Positions 1 through 5,201 of a stretch of 5,201 nucleotides of DNA are shown here, piece by piece. A program made the translations under genes and the position numbers. Where the stretch lies: positions 1 to 5,201 of the forward strand of contig JANJTI010000035.1 in assembly GCA_024711185.1 (NCBI GenBank), read 5' to 3'. Numbering within the stretch: position 1 is the stretch's first letter; every line of letters begins with the position of its first letter. The stretch is from Brevundimonas sp. (GTDB lineage: Bacteria > Pseudomonadota > Alphaproteobacteria > Caulobacterales > Caulobacteraceae). Below the pieces are notes generated by a model. That model saw only the letters and a list, made by a program, of their open reading frames with translations. It searched no databases and was not told the origin of the DNA.

Positions 1-1410
1 GGCGGCGGCGGCGGAAACACGCCGCCGCCGGGGCCGGGGCCGGGCCAGCCGGCCGCCGACTGCCCCACCGGCTTCGCCAACGTCGGCACCATCGCCGCCG
101 GCGCGGCGGGAACCCTGCGCGTCTGCCAGCTGCCGCAGCAGATCGACGGCGCCCTGACCGTGCCGCTGCGCGCCGGCACCATCTACGCCATCAGCGGCCG
201 GACCTCGGTCGGCACGGACCGCGGCGTCGACCCGGCGGCCCCCACGGCCGGCAGCACCCAGGGCATCCTGACCATCGAGGCCGGCGTCCGCATCTTCGCC
301 TCGAGCGGCAACGACTACCTGCTGGTCAACCGCGGCTCGCAAATCTTCGCCGAAGGCACGGCCTCCAGCCCGATCGTCTTCACCAGCCGTCAGAACGTCG
401 AAGGCTCGACGACCGGAACCTCGCAGGGCCAGTGGGGCGGCATCGTCATCGCCGGCCGGGCGCCGCAGGCCAACTGCCAGCTGACCGCCCCGGTCACCTG
501 CACCGGCCAGGTCGAAGGCACCAGCGCCTTCTACGGCGGCGCCACCCCGGCCGATAACTCGGGCCGTCTTCGCTATGTGCAGATCCGGTACTCCGGATTC
601 GAGATCTCGACCGGCAACGAGCTGCAGGCCCTGACCCTGGCCGGCGTCGGCTCGGGTACGACGATCGAGTACGTGCAGTCCTACAACAGCTCCGACGACG
701 GCATCGAGATCTTCGGCGGCAACGTCAACCTGCGCCACATCGTCATCAACGGCGCCGACGACGACGGCCTGGACACCGACACCGGCTGGCGCGGCGGCGC
801 CCAGTTCGGGATCGTGACCCAGCGCGCCCCGAACTCGACCAGCCGCTCGGCCGGCTTCGAGTTCTCGGCCGCCCCGACCTCGATCCCGATCGCCTCGCGC
901 TACAATTCGCAGCCGAAGATCGCCAACTGGACCTTGGTCGGCCGCAATGCCCCGACCGACGCCCACACGGTGGCCCATTTCGACACCGGCACGGACGCGA
1001 CGGTGATCAATTCGGTGTTCACCAACGTGACCGGCTCGGCCGCCGGCTGCCTCGACATCGCCGACGCTGACACCGCCTCGGTGTCGCCGACGTTCACCTC
1101 GGTGTTCATGTCGTGCGCCATCTCGTACCGGCCGGCGAACGCGACCCGATCGCAGACGGTCTTCACCGCCGGAACCGGCAACACCGCCGCCGGGACCTCG
1201 ACCCTGACCGCCCCGGCCTCGGGCACGACCCTGTCGAACCAGGTGCTGACCTTCATCAACGGCGCCAACGAGACGGCGGTGACGCCGACCAATGCGCCGG
1301 CCGTCTACAGCTGGTTCACGCCGACCACCTACGTCGGCGCCGTCCAGAACGCCTCGGACACCTGGTGGCGCGGCTGGACCTGCGGTCTGACCGACGGCCA
1401 GCCCTGCTGA
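1..1410 (+). CDS. Extracellular beta-solenoid-like (probable lipo)protein, 3' part, upstream of a TonB receptor and T2SS genes (ElpS-locus-like)
   Basis: The reading frame is open from base 1 to the TGA at 1408-1410 (469 codons visible). The GTG at 160 is internal, because the frame continues upstream with protein-like sequence. Visible residues 1-5 are Gly and 6-16 are Pro/Gly-rich, like the flexible linker just after the lipobox Cys of surface lipoproteins; the lipobox itself is outside the window. The body is rich in Gly, Ser, Thr, Asn and short beta-strands. It has motifs I associate with secreted right-handed beta-helix-like proteins: 'SGRTSVG', 'RGSQIFAEGTASSPIVFTS' (near residue 110), 'GQWGGIVIAGRAP' (near 145), and an acidic stretch with S-DDG, FGG and DDDG-x-D-x-D-x-GWRGG at 231-266. 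Eight Cys fall in four close pairs (21/42, 159/167, 350/372, 461/469), as expected for an exported disulfide-bonded protein. No catalytic motif is recognisable. Its position matches the C. crescentus elpS/T2SS locus, where the surface lipoprotein ElpS is made under phosphate starvation; orthology is inferred from context only. It could instead be a nutrient- or metal-capturing partner of the adjacent receptor. Confidence 0.8.
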   Translation, partial: GGGGGNTPPPGPGPGQPAADCPTGFANVGTIAAGAAGTLRVCQLPQQIDGALTVPLRAGTIYAISGRTSVGTDRGVDPAAPTAGSTQGILTIEAGVRIFASSGNDYLLVNRGSQIFAEGTASSPIVFTSRQNVEGSTTGTSQGQWGGIVIAGRAPQANCQLTAPVTCTGQVEGTSAFYGGATPADNSGRLRYVQIRYSGFEISTGNELQALTLAGVGSGTTIEYVQSYNSSDDGIEIFGGNVNLRHIVINGADDDGLDTDTGWRGGAQFGIVTQRAPNSTSRSAGFEFSAAPTSIPIASRYNSQPKIANWTLVGRNAPTDAHTVAHFDTGTDATVINSVFTNVTGSAAGCLDIADADTASVSPTFTSVFMSCAISYRPANATRSQTVFTAGTGNTAAGTSTLTAPASGTTLSNQVLTFINGANETAVTPTNAPAVYSWFTPTTYVGAVQNASDTWWRGWTCGLTDGQPC

Positions 1411-1420
1411 TCACGGACCT

Positions 1421-1448
1421 TCGACGGCGGCCTCCGGGCCGCCGTCGA
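1421..1448 (+). terminator. Perfect 12-bp hairpin with UCCG tetraloop after the surface-protein gene
   Basis: Arms 1421-1432 (TCGACGGCGGCC) and 1437-1448 are exact reverse complements around the loop TCCG. The C-UCCG-G closing makes it a UNCG-family tetraloop, an exceptionally stable RNA fold. It begins 10 nt after the TGA of the upstream gene and ends 42 nt before the receptor ATG. There is no run of T after it, only a pyrimidine-rich stretch (about 1458-1478), so it may be a leaky terminator or attenuator, or a 3' end-stabilising structure that lets the surface protein be made in excess of the receptor. The structure is seen directly; its role is inferred. Confidence 0.55.
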
Positions 1449-1478
1449 TCGTCGCGTCCTCTCTTCCGAACTCCCTCC

Positions 1479-1482
1479 AAGG
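1479..1482 (+). promoter_or_regulatory. Ribosome binding site of the TonB receptor gene
   Basis: AAGG lies 8 nt before the ATG at 1491. It supports that start over earlier in-frame codons, which would lie inside the upstream gene and would not give a signal peptide. Confidence 0.5.
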
Positions 1483-1490
1483 CGTCGATC

Positions 1491-4142
1491 ATGAAGACTC
1501 TCTCCCTCACCCTGGGCGGCCTCCTGCTGGCCAGCAGCGCTCTCGTCGCGCCGGCCGCGATGGCCCAGTCGGCGGCGATCCAGGCCCCCGCGCCCGACGC
1601 GGAGGATCCGCAGGTCGGCAGCGGAAACGTGCTGGACGAGATCATTGTCCTGGGCCGCAACATCCCGGAACCGAACCGCGAGAGCTCCGAGGTCGCCGCC
1701 TTCCTGACCGCGGAGGATCTGCAGCGCACCGGCGACGGCGACGCCGCCGGCGCCCTCGCCCGGGTCACCGGCCTGACCGTGGTCAACAGCCGCTTCGTCT
1801 ATGTCCGGGGCCTGGGAGAGCGCTACTCGTCGGCCCTGCTGAACGGATCCCCCCTGCCCAGCCCCGAGCCGCTGCAGCGGGTCGTGCCGCTGGACCTCTT
1901 CCCGTCCAGCCTCCTGTCGGGGATCACCGTCCAGAAGAGCTACTCTCCGAACTATCCGGGCGAGTTCGGCGGCGGGGTGCTGGACCTCGAGACCATCGAC
2001 GCGCCAGCCGACAGCTTCTTCAGCTTCAGCGCCTCCATCGGCGGCCACACGGAGACCACCAACAAGGACGGGCTGGTCTACTACGGCTCGGACTCCGACT
2101 GGACCGGCTTCGACGACGGAACGCGCGACGTGCCCGGACCGCTGGCCCTGGCCTTCGCCTCCGGCCGCCAGATCGCGCCGGGCGCCTTCACCGCCAACGA
2201 GCTCCAGACCATCGGCCACTCGCTGGTCAATGCGCCCCTCCGCCTGCTGCAACGCCAGACCATCCCCGCGGACTTCGGTTTCGGACTGGCCGGCGGCGTG
2301 GCCTCCGACTCGGCGCTGGGCACGCTGGGCCTCGTTGTGGCGGCCGGCTACGACAACAACTGGCGCACCCGCATCGGGGTCAAGGAGCAGGGCCAGTTCC
2401 AGGGGGACGAGCTGGTCCCGGTGACCAGCTACGCCACCGAGTCGAACCAGAACGACATCCAGCTGAACCTGCTGACTTCGGTGACGCTCGACCGTCCCGA
2501 TCACGAGATCAAGTGGACCAATCTCTGGGTCCGCAACACCACCAAGGAAGCGCGCACCGAGGCGGGACCGGACTTCGACGCCGGCGGGTCGGTGATCCGC
2601 AACGACTATACGGAATGGTTCGTGCGCGAGCTGTTCACCACCCAGCTGGCCGGCGAGCACGCGTTCGCGGACGGCGCCGTCGGCGTGGACTGGCGCGTGG
2701 CCTGGGCCCGCACCTCGCGTGACGCCCCGTACGAGACGCGCTTCCAGTACGGGGTCAATGCGGCGGGGGACTACATCCACAACATCCAGGGCAACCTGAT
2801 CTCCTTCTCCGAGCTGGACGACGAGATACTGTCCGGCGGCGTCGACCTCAGCTACGTCCTGCCGCTGTCGAATGCGCGGGAAGCGGTGTTCCGCGTCGGC
2901 GCGGCCTCGCTCGACAACAGCCGCGAGGCGCAGCGCCGGGACCTGCAGTTCACTGCGGTGAACGGCCTCACGGACGACCAGCGGGAATCGCGCGTCGACT
3001 TCCTGTTCTCCGACTTCAACATCAATCCGACCACGCTGGAGATCCGCGAGGTGGCCGGGACCAACGGGGCCAGCGCCTATGACGCGAAGCTCCGGGTCAA
3101 CGCCGCCTACGCCATGGTCGACGCCGAGGTCGTGCCGCTGGTCCGCACCACGGTCGGCGTGCGCTTCGAGGACGGGGAGCAGTCGGTCACCCCGCGCGAC
3201 CTGTTCGGCGGCGCCGCGCCCTACACGCCCACCACCCTGTCCGAGCAGTACTGGCTGCCTTCGGCGACGGTCACCTGGAACTTCGCCGAGGACATGCAGC
3301 TGCGCCTCGGGGCCTCGCAGACCATCGGCCGGCCGCAGTTCCGCGAACTGGCCCCGCAGGCCTACACCGACCCGGAGTCCAACCGGACCTTCATCGGCAA
3401 TCCCTACCTGGTGGACACCGAGATCCTCAACGTCGACGCCCGGTACGAATGGTATTTCGCGCCCCGCCAGTACCTGACCGCCGGCGTGTTCTTCAAACAG
3501 CTGGACCGGCCGGTGGAGTCGGTGATCACCAGCGCCACGACCGGCGACCGCCAGCAGTCCTATCTCAACGCGCCGGAGGCCCGGATCCTCGGAGCCGAAC
3601 TCGAGGTGAAGAAGTACTGGGACTTTCCGGAGGCGGGCCTCGGTTTCGTCGCCGACAAGCGCTGGCTGCTGCAGGCCAACTACACCTGGTCCGACTCGGA
3701 GGTGCAGGTCGGCGCCGACGACGTGGTCTACGACCTCTCCGGGGGCGGCGCGCCGTCTCCCGCCGCCTTCTTCATCGTCGACGGCAGTCGGCTGCAGGGT
3801 CAGTCGGAGCACGTCGCCAACCTGCAGCTGGGGTGGGAGGACGACGTCGCCCGCTCCCAGGCGACCCTGATCGTCAACTATGTCAGCGAGCGGATCACGG
3901 CCCGAGGCGCCGGCCAGGCCGGCCTTCGGGAGCCGGACTACGTGCAGGAGCCGGGGGTGTTCCTCGACCTGGTCTACCGGCGCGACTTCGACGTCATGGG
4001 CCGCGAACTGGGCCTGGCGCTGGAGTTCCGGAACCTTCTGGGCACGGACTTCGACGAGCATCAGGAACTCGGCAACCGGATCCGGATCAACAGCTACGAG
4101 CTGGGGTCCACCGTCTCGGCCAGCCTGACCGCCCGCTTCTAG
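1491..4142 (+). CDS. TonB-dependent outer-membrane receptor (883 aa, complete)
   Basis: This is an energised outer-membrane importer: a 22-stranded barrel with an N-terminal plug that takes up substrate using TonB-ExbB-ExbD. Residues 1-25 form a classical signal peptide (K2, hydrophobic core, AMA|QS cleavage). A TonB box is visible at about 49-54 (DEIIVL). The plug, about 60-170, contains 'FVYVRGLGERYSSALLNG' and 'VQKSYSPNYPGEFGGGVLDL', both typical of the family. The rest is barrel with alternating aromatic and charged strands, including 'ASQTIGRPQFRELAP' (near 610) and the conserved GNP-x-L...D-x-R-YEWYF segment (about 636-655). The protein ends in Phe (TARF), the C-terminal signal used by the BAM machinery. 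The length is normal for the family and no frame disruption is seen. There is no N-terminal signalling domain, so it is not a FecA-type transducer. The start is set by the signal peptide and the AAGG site. The substrate cannot be read from sequence. Its placement between a surface protein gene and gspC suggests it imports something captured or released by T2SS-dependent proteins, perhaps a phosphate-containing or metal-bound compound (inference). Confidence 0.95.
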   Translation: MKTLSLTLGGLLLASSALVAPAAMAQSAAIQAPAPDAEDPQVGSGNVLDEIIVLGRNIPEPNRESSEVAAFLTAEDLQRTGDGDAAGALARVTGLTVVNSRFVYVRGLGERYSSALLNGSPLPSPEPLQRVVPLDLFPSSLLSGITVQKSYSPNYPGEFGGGVLDLETIDAPADSFFSFSASIGGHTETTNKDGLVYYGSDSDWTGFDDGTRDVPGPLALAFASGRQIAPGAFTANELQTIGHSLVNAPLRLLQRQTIPADFGFGLAGGVASDSALGTLGLVVAAGYDNNWRTRIGVKEQGQFQGDELVPVTSYATESNQNDIQLNLLTSVTLDRPDHEIKWTNLWVRNTTKEARTEAGPDFDAGGSVIRNDYTEWFVRELFTTQLAGEHAFADGAVGVDWRVAWARTSRDAPYETRFQYGVNAAGDYIHNIQGNLISFSELDDEILSGGVDLSYVLPLSNAREAVFRVGAASLDNSREAQRRDLQFTAVNGLTDDQRESRVDFLFSDFNINPTTLEIREVAGTNGASAYDAKLRVNAAYAMVDAEVVPLVRTTVGVRFEDGEQSVTPRDLFGGAAPYTPTTLSEQYWLPSATVTWNFAEDMQLRLGASQTIGRPQFRELAPQAYTDPESNRTFIGNPYLVDTEILNVDARYEWYFAPRQYLTAGVFFKQLDRPVESVITSATTGDRQQSYLNAPEARILGAELEVKKYWDFPEAGLGFVADKRWLLQANYTWSDSEVQVGADDVVYDLSGGGAPSPAAFFIVDGSRLQGQSEHVANLQLGWEDDVARSQATLIVNYVSERITARGAGQAGLREPDYVQEPGVFLDLVYRRDFDVMGRELGLALEFRNLLGTDFDEHQELGNRIRINSYELGSTVSASLTARF

Positions 4143-4156
4143 GGCCGCGCGGCCGA

Positions 4157-4183
4157 CCGGGGGCGCTGTTCGCCACCCCCCGG
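4157..4183 (+). terminator. Weak terminator-like GC hairpin after the receptor gene
   Basis: CCGGGGG (4157-4163) pairs with CCCCCGG (4177-4183) around a 13-nt loop. An alternative fold pairs GGCG (4162-4165) with CGCC (4171-4174). It starts 14 nt after the receptor stop. No T-run follows, so termination is uncertain; stretches like this are also common by chance at this GC content. Confidence 0.3.
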
Positions 4184-4284
4184 CCGGCGCAACGCTTTCG
4201 CGACAACCGCTCCGTGCCCGATGCAAGCGTCACGGCAAGTTCTCCCGGGCGTCATCGGGCCGTGAAGCCCGCACACGGACGATC

Positions 4285-4294
4285 GTTCTAGAAC
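4285..4294. repeat. 10-bp perfect palindrome GTTCTAGAAC
   Basis: The sequence is its own reverse complement and abuts a second palindrome, ACGATCGT (4279-4286). It is AT-richer than its surroundings and contains CTAG, a tetramer usually scarce in proteobacterial genomes. It could be an operator half or dyad, or part of a -10 element. Chance is not excluded. Confidence 0.35.
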
Positions 4295-4301
4295 CCGGAT
4301 C

Positions 4302-4327
4302 GGGCCGTCGGGGCCCGGGGGCGGCCC
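4302..4327 (+). promoter_or_regulatory. Possible RBS-occluding hairpin upstream of gspC
   Basis: GGGCCG (4302-4307) can pair with CGGCCC (4322-4327) around a 14-nt G/C-rich loop. The purine-rich candidate Shine-Dalgarno GGGGGCGG (4317-4324) lies in the loop and the 3' arm, and the GTG start at 4330 follows at once. Such a fold would lower gspC translation. It is a prediction by eye in very GC-rich sequence. Confidence 0.3.
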
Positions 4328-4329
4328 AC

Positions 4330-5160
4330 GTGATCGACGCGATCCGGAACTGGAGCATCGGGGTTCGGGCAAATGCGGGGGGCGGGCCGGACCGGCTGCG
4401 TGCCGGCGTCGAACTGGCGCTGGCGCTCGCGCTCGCGGCCCAGGCGGGGCGTATCGCCTGGCTCTTCCTCGAGCCAGTGCCGACGCCGCCGGCGTCCCGC
4501 GCGTCGGCGGCGGCGGTCCCGTTGGACTACGCTGTGTTCCAGCGCTTCGACGCCTTCTTCAGGACGGGCGCCCAGGGCAGCCTGGCCGAGGCGACCGCAG
4601 CCGGAGCAAGCCAGATGCGGCTGTACGGCGTGCGCAGCGACGGGGCCGGGCGGGGTTCGGCGATCATCGGACTCGCCGACGGACGCCAGGTCTCGGTGGC
4701 GACCGGAGAGACGGTCGACGCCGATCTGGTGCTGCAGTCGGTGGCCGCCGACCATGTGGTGCTGGCCCGCGGCGAGTCGCTGACGCGGCTGATCTTCAGC
4801 GATGTCCCGGCGGGCGCCGTCGCCCCGCCTCCGCCGCCCGCGACGCCGCAGACGGTGACGCCGCAGCCTGCCGCCGCCCCTGTCCCGGACGTCGCGGCGA
4901 TGGCCGCGGCCGCCGGTCTCCGCCCGCGCATGAAGGGTCTGCGGCTGGACGGATTCACCCTCTCGGGACCGGCCGAAGGCGCGCTCGCCCGCGGCGGCCT
5001 GCGCACGGGCGACGTGGTGGTCGCGGTCGACGGCCAGCGCCTCGACAACCCCGCCCGTCTCGCCGGTTTGCGGGACCGCCTTTCCGGCGAGGCCGCGGTC
5101 GAACTCCGCATCGAACGTGACGGGCGGGAACAAACTCTCACCCTCGGGGCGCAGCGTTGA
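4330..5160 (+). CDS. gspC: Type II secretion system inner-membrane protein GspC (HR and PDZ domains)
   Basis: GspC is the T2SS clamp between the inner-membrane platform (GspL, GspM) and the outer-membrane secretin GspD, and it helps select substrates. The 276 residues show the family layout. A short cytoplasmic N-terminus (1-26) is followed by one TM helix (about 27-48). The periplasmic HR domain (about 68-158) starts with 'FQRFDAFFR' and contains 'LYGVRSD' and 'GSAIIGLADG'. A Pro/Ala linker (about 161-186) leads to a C-terminal PDZ domain (about 195-276) with 'EGALARGGLRTGDVVVAVDG', the usual carboxylate-loop region followed by the GD-V-V-VDG core. A PDZ rather than a coiled-coil C-terminus resembles Erwinia and Vibrio GspC rather than Pseudomonas XcpP. 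Length is normal. The start is GTG, preceded by GGGGGCGG; no better in-frame start precedes the TM helix. The stop overlaps the next gene by 4 nt, so gspC and gspD should be translated together. The adjacent surface protein and TonB receptor suggest a dedicated T2SS locus. Confidence 0.9.
   Translation: MIDAIRNWSIGVRANAGGGPDRLRAGVELALALALAAQAGRIAWLFLEPVPTPPASRASAAAVPLDYAVFQRFDAFFRTGAQGSLAEATAAGASQMRLYGVRSDGAGRGSAIIGLADGRQVSVATGETVDADLVLQSVAADHVVLARGESLTRLIFSDVPAGAVAPPPPPATPQTVTPQPAAAPVPDVAAMAAAAGLRPRMKGLRLDGFTLSGPAEGALARGGLRTGDVVVAVDGQRLDNPARLAGLRDRLSGEAAVELRIERDGREQTLTLGAQR
4414..4437 (+). repeat. Four tandem hexamers coding (Leu-Ala)4 in the GspC membrane helix
   Basis: CTGGCG twice, then CTCGCG twice, encode residues 29-36 of GspC at the core of its TM segment. 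Gain or loss of units would keep the frame and change the helix length by two residues per unit. Confidence 0.6.
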
Positions 5161-5201
5161 AACGATCGAACCGCACTCTCGCCGGCGGCGCGCTGGCGCT
5201 C
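5157..5201 (+). CDS. gspD: Type II secretion secretin GspD, first 15 codons
   Basis: A TTG start at 5157 shares the TTGA overlap with the gspC stop (5158-5160) and opens a frame reading MKRSNRTLAGGALAL to the window edge. That is a textbook start of an export signal: a basic n-region (K2, R3, R6) followed by a small hydrophobic core. GGGG at 5146-5149 lies 7 nt before the TTG as a weak ribosome binding site, and translational coupling to gspC is likely. In T2SS operons gspD usually follows gspC, and GspD is an exported outer-membrane ring protein, so the identification is strong from context but rests on only 15 codons. A start further downstream outside the window cannot be excluded. Confidence 0.7.
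   Translation, partial: MKRSNRTLAGGALAL

Larger units (their letters stand above)
4143..4329 (+). promoter_or_regulatory. Intergenic region before gspC, possible promoter/operator region
   Basis: This 187-nt gap has no credible coding sequence. Its features are a GC hairpin at 4157-4183, two direct GCGTCA repeats (4227-4232 and 4249-4254) exactly 22 bp apart, the overlapping palindromes ACGATCGT (4279-4286) and GTTCTAGAAC (4285-4294), and a hairpin over the gspC ribosome binding site (4302-4327). TCTAGAAC (4287-4294) matches 7 of 8 positions of the Caulobacter housekeeping -10 consensus GCTANAWC as I recall it, but no convincing -35 lies at the right distance. A separate promoter for the secretion genes is plausible but not shown. 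Confidence 0.35.

Noticed and set aside
1..60. GGC and GCCGGG repeats at the window start as a DNA repeat element
   Set aside because: They are explained by codons for a Gly/Pro linker in the open frame.
160..1410. Taking GTG 160 as the start of the surface protein
   Set aside because: The frame is open to base 1 with coherent protein sequence, including Cys 21 and Cys 42 and a linker, and no signal peptide follows 160. The gene is truncated by the window edge.
1113..1490. N-terminal extension of the receptor upstream of ATG 1491
   Set aside because: It would overlap the surface-protein gene by about 300 nt in another frame and gives an Arg-rich non-signal sequence. ATG 1491 gives a clear signal peptide and an RBS.
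1329..4226. 965-codon open frame on the minus strand opposite the receptor gene
   Set aside because: It lies almost wholly antisense to a clear TonB receptor. Its translation is low-complexity (Val, Gly, Arg, Asp-rich) with no recognisable domain, which is expected from the scarcity of stop codons in GC-rich codon-biased DNA.
3449..4291. 280-codon plus-strand frame overlapping the receptor 3' end and the gap
   Set aside because: It is an Arg/Gly/Pro-rich frame-shifted translation of the receptor barrel. The true receptor frame continues intact to its C-terminal Phe, so there is no frameshift and no second gene.
4288..5133. 281-codon and nearby minus-strand frames opposite gspC
   Set aside because: Arg-rich shadow translations; the plus-strand frame shows all GspC domains in order.
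1..5201. CRISPR arrays, tRNA or rRNA genes, insertion sequences, phage genes
   Set aside because: No spaced repeats, cloverleaf-like sequence, transposase-like frame or terminal inverted repeats were seen; the window is almost fully accounted for by four collinear genes.

Overview
The window is high-GC DNA (about 70% by eye). It carries four same-strand genes whose order and sequence suggest an alphaproteobacterium of the Caulobacterales type (Caulobacter, Brevundimonas or Phenylobacterium). The grounds are the GC-rich codon use, the TonB-dependent receptor style, and a secreted-protein gene plus TonB receptor directly upstream of a type II secretion (T2SS/Gsp) operon. The genus assignment is inference; there is no rRNA or other marker here.

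Layout. (1) Nt 1-1410: the 3' 469 codons of a large extracellular, probably lipid-anchored beta-solenoid-like protein. The window opens in a glycine/proline-rich linker, so the signal peptide and lipobox lie upstream. (2) Nt 1411-1490: a short gap with a perfect 12-bp GC-rich hairpin closed by a UNCG-type tetraloop, probably a terminator, attenuator or mRNA-stabilising element. (3) Nt 1491-4142: a complete 883-residue TonB-dependent outer-membrane receptor with signal peptide, TonB box, plug and C-terminal Phe. (4) Nt 4143-4329: a 187-nt gap with no credible gene. It holds a GC-rich hairpin, two GCGTCA repeats exactly 22 bp apart, adjoining palindromes, and a hairpin that could cover the next ribosome binding site. 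(5) Nt 4330-5160: complete gspC, the inner-membrane T2SS protein with one TM segment, an HR domain, a Pro-rich linker and a PDZ domain. (6) Nt 5157-5201: the first 15 codons of the next gene, almost certainly gspD (secretin), overlapping gspC by 4 nt (TTGA).

How they may work together. In Caulobacter crescentus, the phosphate-starvation lipoprotein ElpS is encoded beside a 12-gene T2SS locus, and its release from the cell surface depends on that T2SS (established knowledge, recalled). This window looks like an equivalent locus, with a TonB receptor between the surface protein and the secretion genes. A natural model (inference) is that the T2SS delivers or releases the surface protein and associated enzymes while the receptor imports the captured or released nutrient or metal complex. 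The secretion genes follow a possible promoter or operator region of their own. All long antisense reading frames appear to be GC-driven shadows.
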